Source: Lachnospiraceae bacterium
Lineage (GTDB): Bacteria; Bacillota; Clostridia; Lachnospirales; Lachnospiraceae
NCBI GenBank assembly: GCA_021200995.1
Contig: JAJQFS010000030.1
Span: 62,001-126,000 of the forward strand
Direction of reading: 5' to 3'
DNA length: 64,000 bases
The notes below the pieces were generated by a model. The model was not told the origin of the DNA and made no database searches. It saw nothing but the letters and a program-made list of their open reading frames with translations. Made by a program: the position numbers and the translations under genes. This document shows, piece by piece, positions 8,741 to 16,833 of the stretch; position 1 is the first letter of the stretch; each line of letters begins with the position of its first letter.

Positions 8741-9760
8741 ATGAGTGAAAAAATGTCTGTCACCAAAGAGAAAACATGCAGTGTCGCGAACGGCGAGCAG
8801 GATCAGAATCGCGCACTTTGCGATTACTATATCATCATCAACCCCGCGTCCCACTCCGGCAAAACCCGCAGAACCTGGACTACATTAAAAGCCGCCTTAA
8901 AAGAACGCGGCCTGACCTGGAAAGCGTACCTTTCTTCCGGTCCGGGCGACGTCACGAGCCTGACGCAGAAAATTGTCTCCCGCTTCGGCGTTTCTTACGA
9001 CGATCCCGCTCACATCATTCTCTTAGGCGGCGACGGTACCTTAAATGAACTGATCAACGGAATTCCCGATTTTTCAAAGGTGATCCTAAGCTATATCCCC
9101 ACCGGTTCCGGCAACGACTTCGCCAGAGCGCGGAAATTTACCACAGACCCCGTGCGCGAGCTGGACCGGATTCTGAAAAGCCGTCCGGTTCCGCTGGATA
9201 TCGGAGAAACCACGTTTACAGACTCCGCAGGAATCTCTCACAGCAAACGATTCCTCATCAGCAGCGGCTTCGGCTTCGACGCCATGGTCTGTGATCAGGT
9301 CAACCACTCCCGCATCAAGCCTTTCTTAAATAAAATCGGCCTGGGACAGACAGTCTATCTGGTTATCGCTCTGAAGTGCCTTTTCTTCGGCAAATACCCG
9401 GACTGCAGGCTGACAATCGCGGACGGGCAGTCCTTTTCCCTGAAACGAATGATGTTCTCTGCGGCCATGCTGGAACCATATGAGGGCGGCGGCTTCAAAT
9501 TCGCGCCAAAGGCCTCGCCTGACGACGGCCTGCTGGACGTCTGCACCGTCAATGGCCTGCCGCGCCTCTTCGTTCTCTGCGCCCTGCCCGCCGCTCTCTT
9601 CGGCTGGCACCTGATTTTCCCCGGCATCCACCTGCACCGCACGCAGGAGGTACATATCCACGCGGACGCTCCGCAATACATTCACACGGACGGAGAGACC
9701 GGGTATTTCAGCAAAGATGTGACTATCCGCTGCCTGAAAGGGCTTCTTCGCTTTCAGTAA
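8741..9760 (+). CDS. Diacylglycerol kinase family lipid kinase (YegS/DgkB-like)
   Basis: Phosphorylates a lipid alcohol such as diacylglycerol, recycling it to phosphatidate. The 339-aa protein has the nucleotide-binding motif GGDGTLNE (about residues 94-101), preceded by IIINPASHSGK and followed by IPTGSGNDFAR, the three catalytic-domain signatures. The C-terminal domain contains the usual SPDDGLLDV block. It is a single gene closed by a strong terminator. Lipid specificity cannot be deduced. Confidence 0.92.
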   Translation: MSEKMSVTKEKTCSVANGEQDQNRALCDYYIIINPASHSGKTRRTWTTLKAALKERGLTWKAYLSSGPGDVTSLTQKIVSRFGVSYDDPAHIILLGGDGTLNELINGIPDFSKVILSYIPTGSGNDFARARKFTTDPVRELDRILKSRPVPLDIGETTFTDSAGISHSKRFLISSGFGFDAMVCDQVNHSRIKPFLNKIGLGQTVYLVIALKCLFFGKYPDCRLTIADGQSFSLKRMMFSAAMLEPYEGGGFKFAPKASPDDGLLDVCTVNGLPRLFVLCALPAALFGWHLIFPGIHLHRTQEVHIHADAPQYIHTDGETGYFSKDVTIRCLKGLLRFQ

Positions 9761-9779
9761 TATTCCAACTTCACCCATT

Positions 9780-9812
9780 AAAAAAGGTGCGCTGCCCTGG
9801 CGCACCTTTTTT
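9780..9812. terminator. Bidirectional terminator between the lipid kinase and ydcF-like genes
   Basis: GGTGCGC (9786-9792) pairs with GCGCACC (9800-9806), flanked by six A on the left and six T on the right, so it can stop transcription from both convergent genes. Confidence 0.92.
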
Positions 9813-9834
9813 CCATTCAGACAATCATCTGAGA

Positions 9835-10581
9835 TTACAAGTTCCCGCACACAAAATCCTTCATCACACCGAAAAACTCCCGCAGCATGTTGCTCGGCAG
9901 ATACAGGGGCACCGCAGAAGCCGCGATACCGCATACAGACTGAATTCCCTGCTTTCTCGCGATGTGAACGCCGCGGAACACATGAAAATTACTGGTAACG
10001 ATTCCAACGCGCGCGGTTTCTTTTTCAAAGTACGCGCTGCTGTTTGTGATATTCTCCACCGTATTCAACGACTGGTCTTCCATAATGATCCGGTCTGCGG
10101 AGATTCCCTTTTCCACCAGATATTCATACATGCCCTGCGCTTCGGTGTACGGCTCATTGCTGCCCTGCCCGCCAGACACGATGCAGATGGTATTCTCATT
10201 GTCCATGAGATAGGTGTAAGCCGTGTTCAGGCGGTTTTTTAATACGGTGCTGGGACCATCCTCGCGCACCTGGGCGCCGAGCACGATAATATAATCCAGA
10301 TCATCCTCCCCTTTTGCCCCAAAGCCGCTTAAGATACACCCCTCCACTGCTATAAAGAGCAAAAGCCCAGCGGCCACGATCACAGTAATCGTGCGCCGCA
10401 GCCACAGCGGGAGCAGGATCCATATATGGAAATGCAGTACCAATGCGCAGCATATAAAAAAGATGCCCAGCACAGCCCAGAGCATAAACGTGGAGGTTCC
10501 CGAATGCACTCTGTATACCACCACACTATATCCGAAACATAATAACGCCAGTATTCCGGCGGCGATTTCTTTTATGTTCAA
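9835..10581 (-). CDS. YdcF family (DUF218) membrane protein
   Basis: DUF218 proteins of the YdcF/SanA type act in envelope metabolism with unclear chemistry. Several hydrophobic helices fill the first ~95 residues, then the DUF218 domain starts at DYIIVLGAQVREDGPS and includes CIVSGGQGSNE and RIIMEDQSLNTVEN. I start it at a TTG at 10581 (LNIKEIAAG), because AGAGGAG lies 7 bases upstream; a longer frame to 10788 would read through a tRNA terminator and a tRNA fragment. That gives 248 aa. Confidence 0.82.
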   Translation of the reverse strand: MNIKEIAAGILALLCFGYSVVVYRVHSGTSTFMLWAVLGIFFICCALVLHFHIWILLPLWLRRTITVIVAAGLLLFIAVEGCILSGFGAKGEDDLDYIIVLGAQVREDGPSTVLKNRLNTAYTYLMDNENTICIVSGGQGSNEPYTEAQGMYEYLVEKGISADRIIMEDQSLNTVENITNSSAYFEKETARVGIVTSNFHVFRGVHIARKQGIQSVCGIAASAVPLYLPSNMLREFFGVMKDFVCGNL

Positions 10582-10611
10582 TCCACTGCTCCTCTTTTGA
10601 ATTTTAAATAT

Positions 10612-10651
10612 AAAAATGCTCAGGAATCTCATAAGTAAAAATATCCTGAGC
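10612..10651 (-). terminator. Orphan terminator belonging to the tRNA-Gly 3' remnant
   Basis: On the minus strand GCTCAGGA pairs with TCCTGAGC, followed by ATTTTT. It lies directly beyond the displaced tRNA-Gly 3' end, just as a similar GCTCAG hairpin follows the intact tRNA-Gly at 12.36 kb. It probably was the original terminator of that tRNA. Confidence 0.7.
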
Positions 10652-10659
10652 AAATGAAA

Positions 10660-10682
10660 GAGCGCGAAACGGGGATCGAACC
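10660..10682 (-). repeat. Displaced 3' end of tRNA-Gly (attachment-site-like repeat)
   Basis: Twenty-two of 23 bases match the 3' end (T-arm and acceptor strand) of the intact tRNA-Gly at 12401-12423, in the same orientation, and similarity stops abruptly beyond. This is the classical footprint of integration into a tRNA 3' end: intact tRNA on one side, a copy of its 3' end on the other. No integrase remains between the copies. Confidence 0.72.
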
Positions 10683-10792
10683 TGAATTTAGTCCCGAAAA
10701 GCCTTGAAAATCCATGTTTGATGGCGTTCGCTGCCGGCCAGTCATGGTTATAATATAAACTCAGATTGCCTGATGTGTCAAGACACAATTTT

Positions 10793-10826
10793 TCAGAATG
10801 GCAGACTCAACTCAGAATGGCAGACT
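10793..10826. repeat. Two direct copies of a 15-base motif, possible insertion-sequence end
   Basis: TCAGAATGGCAGACT occurs at 10793-10807 and again at 10812-10826, a 19-base period, preceded by TGTGTCAAGACACAA. Repeated blocks of this kind occur at the ends of IS21-family elements, but no transposase gene is present. The identity as an IS relic is a suggestion only. Confidence 0.4.
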
Positions 10827-10843
10827 TTTCATTCGGCATAGGA

Positions 10844-10865
10844 AAAGCCCCATAATCGGGGCTTT
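10844..10865. terminator. Terminator downstream of the LysM protein gene
   Basis: AAAGCCCC (10844-10851) pairs with GGGGCTTT (10858-10865) across a 6-base loop; on the minus strand it is followed by TTCC, on the plus strand by CCTTTTTG. It lies 50 bases beyond the LysM gene stop. Confidence 0.75.
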
Positions 10866-10915
10866 CCTTTTTGTCCTGTGTAAACAGGGCATAATATTCA
10901 GTCTTAATATGAAAA

Positions 10916-11854
10916 TTACAGATTGATTACCTGTCCGGGAAAGATCAGATTGATGTTCGTGATCTGCGGATTCTTCGCTGCCAACTCAGCAAGACTCATA
11001 TCATGCTCCGCTGCGATCAGGGAGAGAGTATCACCGCTGACTACTGTGTAGGTACTGCCACTCGTGGTAGTAGTTGTTGTAGTACCCTGTCCATAGTGAG
11101 CATACAACCACATCGGTCCATACCACTGAATGTTCTCGTCAACAACCGCTTTTCCGGCGGGAATGGTGAGGGTGTACTCGGTGCCGCTATAGATGAAAGT
11201 CATTTCAAGGGCGACATTGTACTCTTCGAGAGCCTTCATCACGTCGATAGATAAACTGGTCAGATTTGTGATCTTCGCTACCCCGGTACCGTCAACCGAA
11301 GCAATGGCAATCTTAGAGATCACATCTTCGATATACTCATTCGGATCAGCAGGCTCTTCTTCAACTGTCTCTGTTGTCTCGGTGGTTGCGGTAGTTGTTG
11401 TCGTGGTTGTGTCAGTTGCGGCATCTGTCTCCGTGCTGGTGGAAGTGGGCTGCACTTCTAATTTAAAAGTTGATGCCGGAATTTCATCCTGATTGAGCCA
11501 TACATAAGTTACACCGGATTGTACTCCTGAATACATGCTTAATACAGAATCAGTTAACACGTTATCTGCGATACACTCATACCCGGTTGTGATAATTGTA
11601 TTAGCATAATCTTCAGTTATTACTGCTGCCATACCCCAACCATCTATCCACTCCAGTGTAAATGCTTCTTCTGCGGACACGGTTATAGAATCCACTGCCT
11701 GTGATGTAGTGGTATCATAAATAACGATTTCAACATTTCCAGAATCATCAACCAGTACATCTCCATTCTGTGTTGCCGCCAGTGCAGTGGAACTCATCCC
11801 CACTACCATCAGGGCCGCCATTACTGCCGCCACTACGTTTCTGAACTTCTTCAT
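10916..11854 (-). CDS. Secreted LysM-domain protein
   Basis: A 312-aa exported protein predicted to bind peptidoglycan. It has a classical signal peptide ([20 protein letters not shown], cleavage after ALA), a beta-rich body of about 120 residues with no recognised family, a Thr-rich linker near residues 142-163, a second globular segment ending AHYGQG, a Thr run, and a single C-terminal LysM module ([13 protein letters not shown] to FPGQVINL). Start is supported by AAGGAGG. It is the cargo gene of the small tRNA-Gly-associated segment and is divergent from the regulator gene. Confidence 0.85.
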   Translation of the reverse strand: MKKFRNVVAAVMAALMVVGMSSTALAATQNGDVLVDDSGNVEIVIYDTTTSQAVDSITVSAEEAFTLEWIDGWGMAAVITEDYANTIITTGYECIADNVLTDSVLSMYSGVQSGVTYVWLNQDEIPASTFKLEVQPTSTSTETDAATDTTTTTTTATTETTETVEEEPADPNEYIEDVISKIAIASVDGTGVAKITNLTSLSIDVMKALEEYNVALEMTFIYSGTEYTLTIPAGKAVVDENIQWYGPMWLYAHYGQGTTTTTTTSGSTYTVVSGDTLSLIAAEHDMSLAELAAKNPQITNINLIFPGQVINL

Positions 11855-12022
11855 TGAAAGTCCTCCTTATCAAATTTTTATCAACGCAACCATGTCTTTT
11901 GTAGTCAGGTCACTGATTTTATATATTTTAGCATTATGCACTACAAAATGCAAGACGTTTGCAATGCTTATTTATCATTCTTTTCGCACTACAATCATGT
12001 GTAAAAAGGAGGTTCGATCAAC
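11855..12022. promoter_or_regulatory. Divergent promoter region with repeated ACTACAA operator-like motif
   Basis: For the LysM gene a minus-strand promoter is visible: TTGCAT (11948-11953), 17-base spacer, TAAAAT (11925-11930). For the regulator gene a TACAAT -10 box lies at 11990-11995, with a weak -35. The motif GCACTACAA occurs at 11938-11946 and 11986-11994, and its inverse TTTTGTAGT at 11897-11905. One copy falls in the LysM promoter spacer and one overlaps the regulator's -10 box, as expected for autoregulation by the ribbon-helix-helix protein. Confidence 0.55.
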
Positions 12023-12214
12023 ATGTCATTTCAAATCAAACCTGATAAAAGAGAAACAGAAAACAAAACGATTCGCTTTCCAGTACCTTTGATCAATGAA
12101 ATTGAAGCTGCCTTAGAGGGGACACACACGTCTTTCTCCGGTTTTGTGATTCAAGCCTGCGAATATGCTTTACAGCACATGGTTTCATCAACCGACGATA
12201 ATCCTGAAAACTGA
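12023..12214 (+). CDS. Small ribbon-helix-helix type DNA-binding protein
   Basis: A 63-aa protein. The segment KTIRFPVPLINEIEAAL has the alternating strand-then-helix pattern of Arc/CopG-type dimers, followed by a second helix (SFSGFVIQACEYALQHM). AAGGAGG lies about 10 bases before the ATG. Its short length, divergent orientation from the LysM gene and the repeated motif between them suggest a local repressor. The family is assigned by pattern only; a partner toxin is not seen. Confidence 0.65.
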   Translation: MSFQIKPDKRETENKTIRFPVPLINEIEAALEGTHTSFSGFVIQACEYALQHMVSSTDDNPEN

Positions 12215-12352
12215 CACTTAGGTGCCGATTTTTTTCTTTCATTCACTTGATTAAAGTAATCCATATACGGAAACAGAAACATGCAAACGGATTGTGAAGG
12301 CGCTGTAGAAATTTTTGGCTGTCTACAGCTGTCTACAGATTTTGTGGACACG

Positions 12353-12391
12353 AAAAATGCTCAGACTCCTTTAAACAAAGGAAATCTGAGC
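12353..12391 (-). terminator. Terminator of tRNA-Gly(GCC)
   Basis: On the minus strand GCTCAGATTTCCTTT pairs with AAAGGAGTCTGAGC (imperfect), followed by ATTTTT. It lies 10 bases beyond the tRNA 3' end. Confidence 0.85.
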
Positions 12392-12401
12392 AAAAAAATA
12401 G

Positions 12402-12473
12402 AGCGCGAGACGGGGATCGAACCCGCGACCCCCACCTTGGCAAGGTGGTGCTCCACCGCTGAGCCACTCGCGC
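12402..12473 (-). tRNA. tRNA-Gly (anticodon GCC)
   Basis: A full cloverleaf on the minus strand: acceptor GCGCGAG pairs with CTCGCGC, the anticodon loop reads TTGCCAA giving anticodon GCC, and the T-arm contains GGTTCGATCC. The discriminator base is U and CCA is not encoded. Its 3' end is duplicated at 10660-10682, marking it as the likely integration target of the small downstream segment. Confidence 0.96.
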
Positions 12474-12574
12474 ATGCGTTCTTTCGAACAATGGATACTA
12501 TACAGGATTTAAAACCGATTGTCAAGAATTTTTTTAATAATCTCAGCAATAATTTTCGGCCTGTAAATTCCAAA

Positions 12575-12645
12575 AGCAGGATACGGGAGTCGGACCCGCC
12601 TCTTCAGCTTGGGAAGCTGACATACTACCGATGTACTAATCCTGC
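12575..12645 (-). tRNA. tRNA-Gly (anticodon CCC)
   Basis: A minus-strand cloverleaf: GCAGGAT pairs with ATCCTGC, the anticodon stem TCAGC/GCTGA encloses TTCCCAA giving CCC, and the T-arm contains GGTCCGACTCC. It lies about 100 bases upstream of tRNA-Gly(GCC), so the two glycine tRNAs probably share a transcript. Confidence 0.93.
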
Positions 12646-12788
12646 ATGCCGCCTGGAATATCATGCCTGCTCGTCAGACCCGTTTCCAAGCAGTACTCAT
12701 TATAATATCAGGAAGCCATGAAGTCAAGAAAAACTTGAAACGCCTCTTCCATTTGAGACCATTAAAAAGCCATTAAAAATCTCCCTTC

Positions 12789-14117
12789 TTACTCAAAATC
12801 CGCCAGCATGTCCGCGTATTTGACGCGGTAAATCCGCAGAAGCGAATCGTTGATGCGCTCTTCCGCGAGCGTCCCCTCTTCCACGGCTTCCACAATGGCA
12901 TCCACTGCCTCAGAGACAGAGGACGGCATCAGGATCATGTCGCAGCCCGCTTTCAGGCAGCTGACCACAGCGTCTCCCAGATCGTAATAATCTGTAATGG
13001 CGTCATAATTCATGGGCTCGGTGATAATCACACCCTCGAAGCCCAGGGTGTCGCGCAGAAGGTCGGTGACCACGCTCTCGCACATGGAAACCGGATCCAG
13101 GCTGCCGGAAAGGTTTGACGCGGTGATATGACTGACCATGACAAAATCAGCGCCCGCGTCAATGGCGGTCTGAAAAGCCACAAACTCATTCTCTTCATAA
13201 CTTGTAAGGTCTCTGTCCGTGCTGACTGCCCCATCCTCGGTGGAAGAAGCCGCGTCACCCGTGCCGGGGAAGCTCTTCAAGGTGGAACTTACGCCCTGGC
13301 TTTCCAGCCCCTGGGACATCTGCGCGGCCAGCGTTCCCACTGTCTGCGCGTCACTTCCATAAGTCCGGTCCGAGATGGCGGCATCCTCAGAAATGGTAAC
13401 CTCCGTCACCGGAGCCAGATCCAGGTTTATGCCAAGCGTGGACAGATAACCGCCAATGGTCGTACCCTGCGTGTAAGCGTCTCCCGACGCGCCGTCCGCC
13501 CCGATTTCCAGGTTCGAAGCCACATCCGAAACCTCAATGGCACTGTTTAAAACGGTACTGACGTCGCCGCCCTCCTCCGTGACCGCGATGAAAAGTGGAT
13601 ATTTGCTGAAGGAAACCGTATTGGCAATCATTTCCGTAAACTGTTCTTCACTCTTAATATTCTGAGAGGAATAGACAATGCCGCCAACTGTATACTCTTC
13701 CAGCGCCGCCTGCGTGCCGCTGCCGCCCTGCGTCGCTATGGACACACCAGTCAGCTGCTCCGGCGTCACAATCAAAAGCCCTGCCGCCTTCTCCTCCAGC
13801 GTCATGTCCGAAATATAGGCTGTGAGATACTCGTCAAACTGCTCTTCAGCGGTGGGACCGGTTTCCACTTCCTCCTCCGGCTCCTCCTCGACGGGTTCCT
13901 CAGGTGTATCATCCACCTCCGCGATCACTTCCTGCTCTTCCTGCGCCTTCTGGTCAGCCAAATAGCGTCTGACGAGAGTGAAAACGCCGAAGCAGGCGCC
14001 CAGGATGATGGCAATCAGCAGCACCAGAAACAGATATGCCAGAATCTGCCCGTGAACCCTGCGTCTGTGCCTGGCGGCGCGCCTCTCATCGTCGTCCATC
14101 CAGTCATTGTCTTTCAT
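12789..14117 (-). CDS. Membrane-anchored GH3-like protein with altered catalytic residues
   Basis: A 442-aa protein: Arg-rich cytoplasmic start, one transmembrane helix (about 26-48), an acidic linker (about 60-87), then a glycoside hydrolase family 3 fold like NagZ (about 105-440). The fold is recognisable from MTLEEK, NLDLAPVTEV and VIITEPMNYDAI. Active NagZ-type enzymes have KHFPGHGD and SDD; here these read KSFPGTGD (281-288) and TEP (366-368), so the nucleophile Asp and the His motif are replaced. It may be a non-enzymatic binding protein. A shorter paralogue lies at 47.6-48.3 kb. Confidence 0.82.
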   Translation of the reverse strand: MKDNDWMDDDERRAARHRRRVHGQILAYLFLVLLIAIILGACFGVFTLVRRYLADQKAQEEQEVIAEVDDTPEEPVEEEPEEEVETGPTAEEQFDEYLTAYISDMTLEEKAAGLLIVTPEQLTGVSIATQGGSGTQAALEEYTVGGIVYSSQNIKSEEQFTEMIANTVSFSKYPLFIAVTEEGGDVSTVLNSAIEVSDVASNLEIGADGASGDAYTQGTTIGGYLSTLGINLDLAPVTEVTISEDAAISDRTYGSDAQTVGTLAAQMSQGLESQGVSSTLKSFPGTGDAASSTEDGAVSTDRDLTSYEENEFVAFQTAIDAGADFVMVSHITASNLSGSLDPVSMCESVVTDLLRDTLGFEGVIITEPMNYDAITDYYDLGDAVVSCLKAGCDMILMPSSVSEAVDAIVEAVEEGTLAEERINDSLLRIYRVKYADMLADFE

Positions 14118-14159
14118 AAAATTCTCCCTTTGTTGCTGTGAATAATAATTAAAATAACA

Positions 14160-15476
14160 TTATTTCGCCTTCACAAAGCCGTTGTAAATCGCTTTGATGG
14201 CCGTTTCAAAGTCCCTGTTCGCCACACCGATGATGATGTTCTGCTCACTGGAACCCTGATCGATCATTTTCACGTTTACGTCCTTTGCCGAAAGCTGTTT
14301 AAAAATGGTAGCCGCGGTGCCCTTCTGCGACTTCATGCCGCGCCCCACGACTGCGATTAAAGCCAGATCTGCCTCGATATCGATGGTATCCGGCCGCGCC
14401 AGCCTGTGAATGGTGGAAACGACGTTCTGCTCCTTGTCCACAAATTCGTCCTGATGCACGTATGCCGTCAGGGTATCGATGCCGGTTGGCATATGCTCAA
14501 AGGAAATGCCGCAGTCCTCAAAAGCCTGTAAAACCTTACGGCCGAAACCGATCTCAGAGTTCATCATATCCTTTTCCACGTTCACGGAGCAGAACCCTTT
14601 CTTGCCCGCAATGCCGGTAATGATGTATTTGGACTTCTGGCAGGTGCTGCCCACAATCCAGGTGCCGGGGTCGTCTGGCGCGTTGGTGTTGCGGATATTG
14701 ATGGGAATGTTTTCCTGGCGAACCGGGAAAATCGCGTCCTCGTGCAGGACAGTCGCGCCCATATAGGCTAACTCCCGCAGTTCCTTATAAGTAACATACT
14801 CTATCGGCTTCGGATTGTCAACAATCCGCGGGTCCGCTACCAGCATACCGGATACATCAGTCCAGTTTTCATAAACGTCGGCACGCACCGCTTTCGCCAC
14901 GATGGAACCTGTAATATCGGAGCCGCCCCTGGAAAAGGTTTTGACACGGCCATCCTGATAAGCGCCATAGAAACCGGGAATGACCGCGTTATTATATTTG
15001 CCGAGCCTTCTGCTCATGATCTCCTGCGTTGTGTCCGAGTCAAATTCTCCGCTTTCCGTAAAGCGGATCACCTCCGCCGCGTCCACAAAGGTATAGCCAA
15101 GATATGCCGCCATCACTTTACCGCTTAAATATTCGCCTCTGCTGGCGGCATAATCGGGGCCCGCTTTTTTCAGGAAATTCTCCGTAATGACCTGAAACTC
15201 CTCATCCAGGGAAAGATCCAGGGAAAGTCCGTTTATGATCTCGTCATATCTGGCCTTTACTGCCTGCAGCTTTTCCGTGAAATCCTCGTCCGCGACCGCC
15301 GCCGCGTAACAGTCATAAAGCATATCCGTCACTTTGGTATCGCCGTCAAAGCGCTTGCCGGGCGCGCTGGGTACCACGTACGCCCTGTGCAGATCCCCTC
15401 TGATAATGGCTCCAACCTTCTCAAACTGCGCGGCGCTGGCTAAGGAGCTGCCGCCGAATTTCACTACGATTTTCAT
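14160..15476 (-). CDS. lysC: Aspartate kinase
   Basis: Phosphorylates aspartate, the first step to lysine, threonine and methionine. The 438-aa monofunctional enzyme starts MKIVVKFGGSSLAS (nucleotide-binding) and has FSRGGSDITG in the kinase domain; two ACT regulatory domains fill the C-terminal ~150 residues (GKKGFCSVNVEKD, LIAVVGRGM). It follows hom after a 126-base gap in the same direction. Which amino acid feeds back on it cannot be told from sequence. Confidence 0.95.
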   Translation of the reverse strand: MKIVVKFGGSSLASAAQFEKVGAIIRGDLHRAYVVPSAPGKRFDGDTKVTDMLYDCYAAAVADEDFTEKLQAVKARYDEIINGLSLDLSLDEEFQVITENFLKKAGPDYAASRGEYLSGKVMAAYLGYTFVDAAEVIRFTESGEFDSDTTQEIMSRRLGKYNNAVIPGFYGAYQDGRVKTFSRGGSDITGSIVAKAVRADVYENWTDVSGMLVADPRIVDNPKPIEYVTYKELRELAYMGATVLHEDAIFPVRQENIPINIRNTNAPDDPGTWIVGSTCQKSKYIITGIAGKKGFCSVNVEKDMMNSEIGFGRKVLQAFEDCGISFEHMPTGIDTLTAYVHQDEFVDKEQNVVSTIHRLARPDTIDIEADLALIAVVGRGMKSQKGTAATIFKQLSAKDVNVKMIDQGSSEQNIIIGVANRDFETAIKAIYNGFVKAK

Positions 15477-15602
15477 AATTGATATGTGATCTCCCTCATC
15501 TTCTGTTATAGGATGCTTTTATAGTCCGCGGGCATGGAACGGATCCATCTGCGTTTCAGCAAAAGCGTTCGCGGACATTGCAATTCAACTTCCTGACTGC
15601 CT

Positions 15603-16820
15603 TCACGCGTCCATGCGGACGAAACCGATTCTGTGTGCGAGCACCTCGTACTGTTCCCTGAACTGACATTCCTTCAGTCTTCCGGTTACAAAGCCGCATT
15701 CTTCCCCGCTCTGTGGAAGCGTGATGAACTTCTCCACACCGAAGACTGCTTTCGCCTGCGCCTGATCCTGCACACCGATCCGCACGAAAAAGGCGTTCTC
15801 CATCTCCTCAAACGGGAGAAGGTCCGCTTCCTCTTCCTCCCATGGGCATGCCGCGGTGCTGCCTTCATAAAGTCCCGCGGTAATCACATCGGAGACAACC
15901 GCGCTGGCCGTCGGTCTGCGCCCGGCCCCCGCGCCGTAAAACATCGTGTCGCCCAGCATATTGCCGTGCAGGACAATCCCGTTGAACACATCGTCCACCA
16001 TATATAACGGCTGTCCCGCCTTCACCATAAAGGGCGCGACAATGGCCGAGACTCTTGACGCGCGTTCACTGGCCTTTCCCAAAAGCTTAATGCTGCAGCC
16101 AAGCTTTTTCGCGTAAGCCATATCCATGGCGGTCAGCGCGGATATGCCTTCCACATGAATTTTATCATACTTTACTGTTTTGCCAAAGACTAAGGAGGCC
16201 AGGATCGCGATTTTTCTGCCGCTGTCGTGTCCCTCCACATCGGCCTCGGGATTTCTCTCCGCGTAGCCAAGGCGCTGGGCTTCCTTTAAAACCGTGTCAT
16301 AGTCCGCGCCCTCATTGGCCATCCTGGTCAGCATATAGTTGGTCGTGCCGTTTAAAATCCCCTGCACGCTCCCGATCTCGTCCTGCGTCAGACAGTTCGC
16401 AATATTGTGAATGATTGGAATGCCGCCGCCCACGCTCGCCTCGAAGAGGTAGCTGCAGTTGTGCGCGGAAGCGACTTTTAAAAGCTCGGGGCCATAGGCC
16501 TCCACCAGCTCCTTATTGGAGGTGCAAACACTTTTGCCGGCCTCCAGCGCCCTTTTTGAAAACGCATAGGCGGGATTTTTGCCGCCCATGGTCTCACAGC
16601 AGACCGTTACCTCCGGATCCTCTAAAATGACATCTATGTCATGTACGACCTTGTGCTCATTTGAATCGCCTGGGAAATCGCGCAGATCCAGAATATATTT
16701 TACTTCCAGATCAAGGCCGGTTTTTCTCAGGATGGAATCGTGGTTGACGTCGATGACCTGCGCCACGCCCCCGCCGACAGTGCCATATCCTAAAACAGCG
16801 ACTTTTACAGATTTCAGCAT
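15603..16820 (-). CDS. hom: Homoserine dehydrogenase
   Basis: Reduces aspartate semialdehyde to homoserine using NAD(P)H. The 405-aa protein has an N-terminal Rossmann motif (VAVLGYGTVGGGVAQV), the catalytic domain signatures LNGTTNYMLTRM and AERNPEADVEGHDSGRK, and a short C-terminal region without an obvious full ACT domain. The separate ACT-domain gene ends 13 bases upstream, so the regulatory function may be supplied in trans. Probable operon: ACT gene, hom, lysC. Confidence 0.95.
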   Translation of the reverse strand: MLKSVKVAVLGYGTVGGGVAQVIDVNHDSILRKTGLDLEVKYILDLRDFPGDSNEHKVVHDIDVILEDPEVTVCCETMGGKNPAYAFSKRALEAGKSVCTSNKELVEAYGPELLKVASAHNCSYLFEASVGGGIPIIHNIANCLTQDEIGSVQGILNGTTNYMLTRMANEGADYDTVLKEAQRLGYAERNPEADVEGHDSGRKIAILASLVFGKTVKYDKIHVEGISALTAMDMAYAKKLGCSIKLLGKASERASRVSAIVAPFMVKAGQPLYMVDDVFNGIVLHGNMLGDTMFYGAGAGRRPTASAVVSDVITAGLYEGSTAACPWEEEEADLLPFEEMENAFFVRIGVQDQAQAKAVFGVEKFITLPQSGEECGFVTGRLKECQFREQYEVLAHRIGFVRMDA

Positions 16821-16833
16821 AACTCATTTTCCT

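Noticed and set aside
10582-10788. N-terminal extension of the YdcF-like protein to 10788
   Set aside because: It would translate a tRNA 3' fragment and a terminator; a TTG start with AGAGGAG at 10581 fits better.
11350-11430. ACC/ACA-rich simple repeat in the LysM gene as a CRISPR-like or satellite repeat
   Set aside because: It is the coding sequence of a Thr-rich protein linker without regular spacers.
11003-11492. Overlapping plus-strand frames opposite the LysM gene, including a Val-rich run
   Set aside because: The Val run is the complement of the Thr-rich linker; the minus-strand gene has a signal peptide and a LysM module.
12281-12721. Plus-strand open frame of 146 codons spanning both tRNA-Gly genes
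   Set aside because: It reads through two intact tRNA cloverleafs and their terminator on the other strand.
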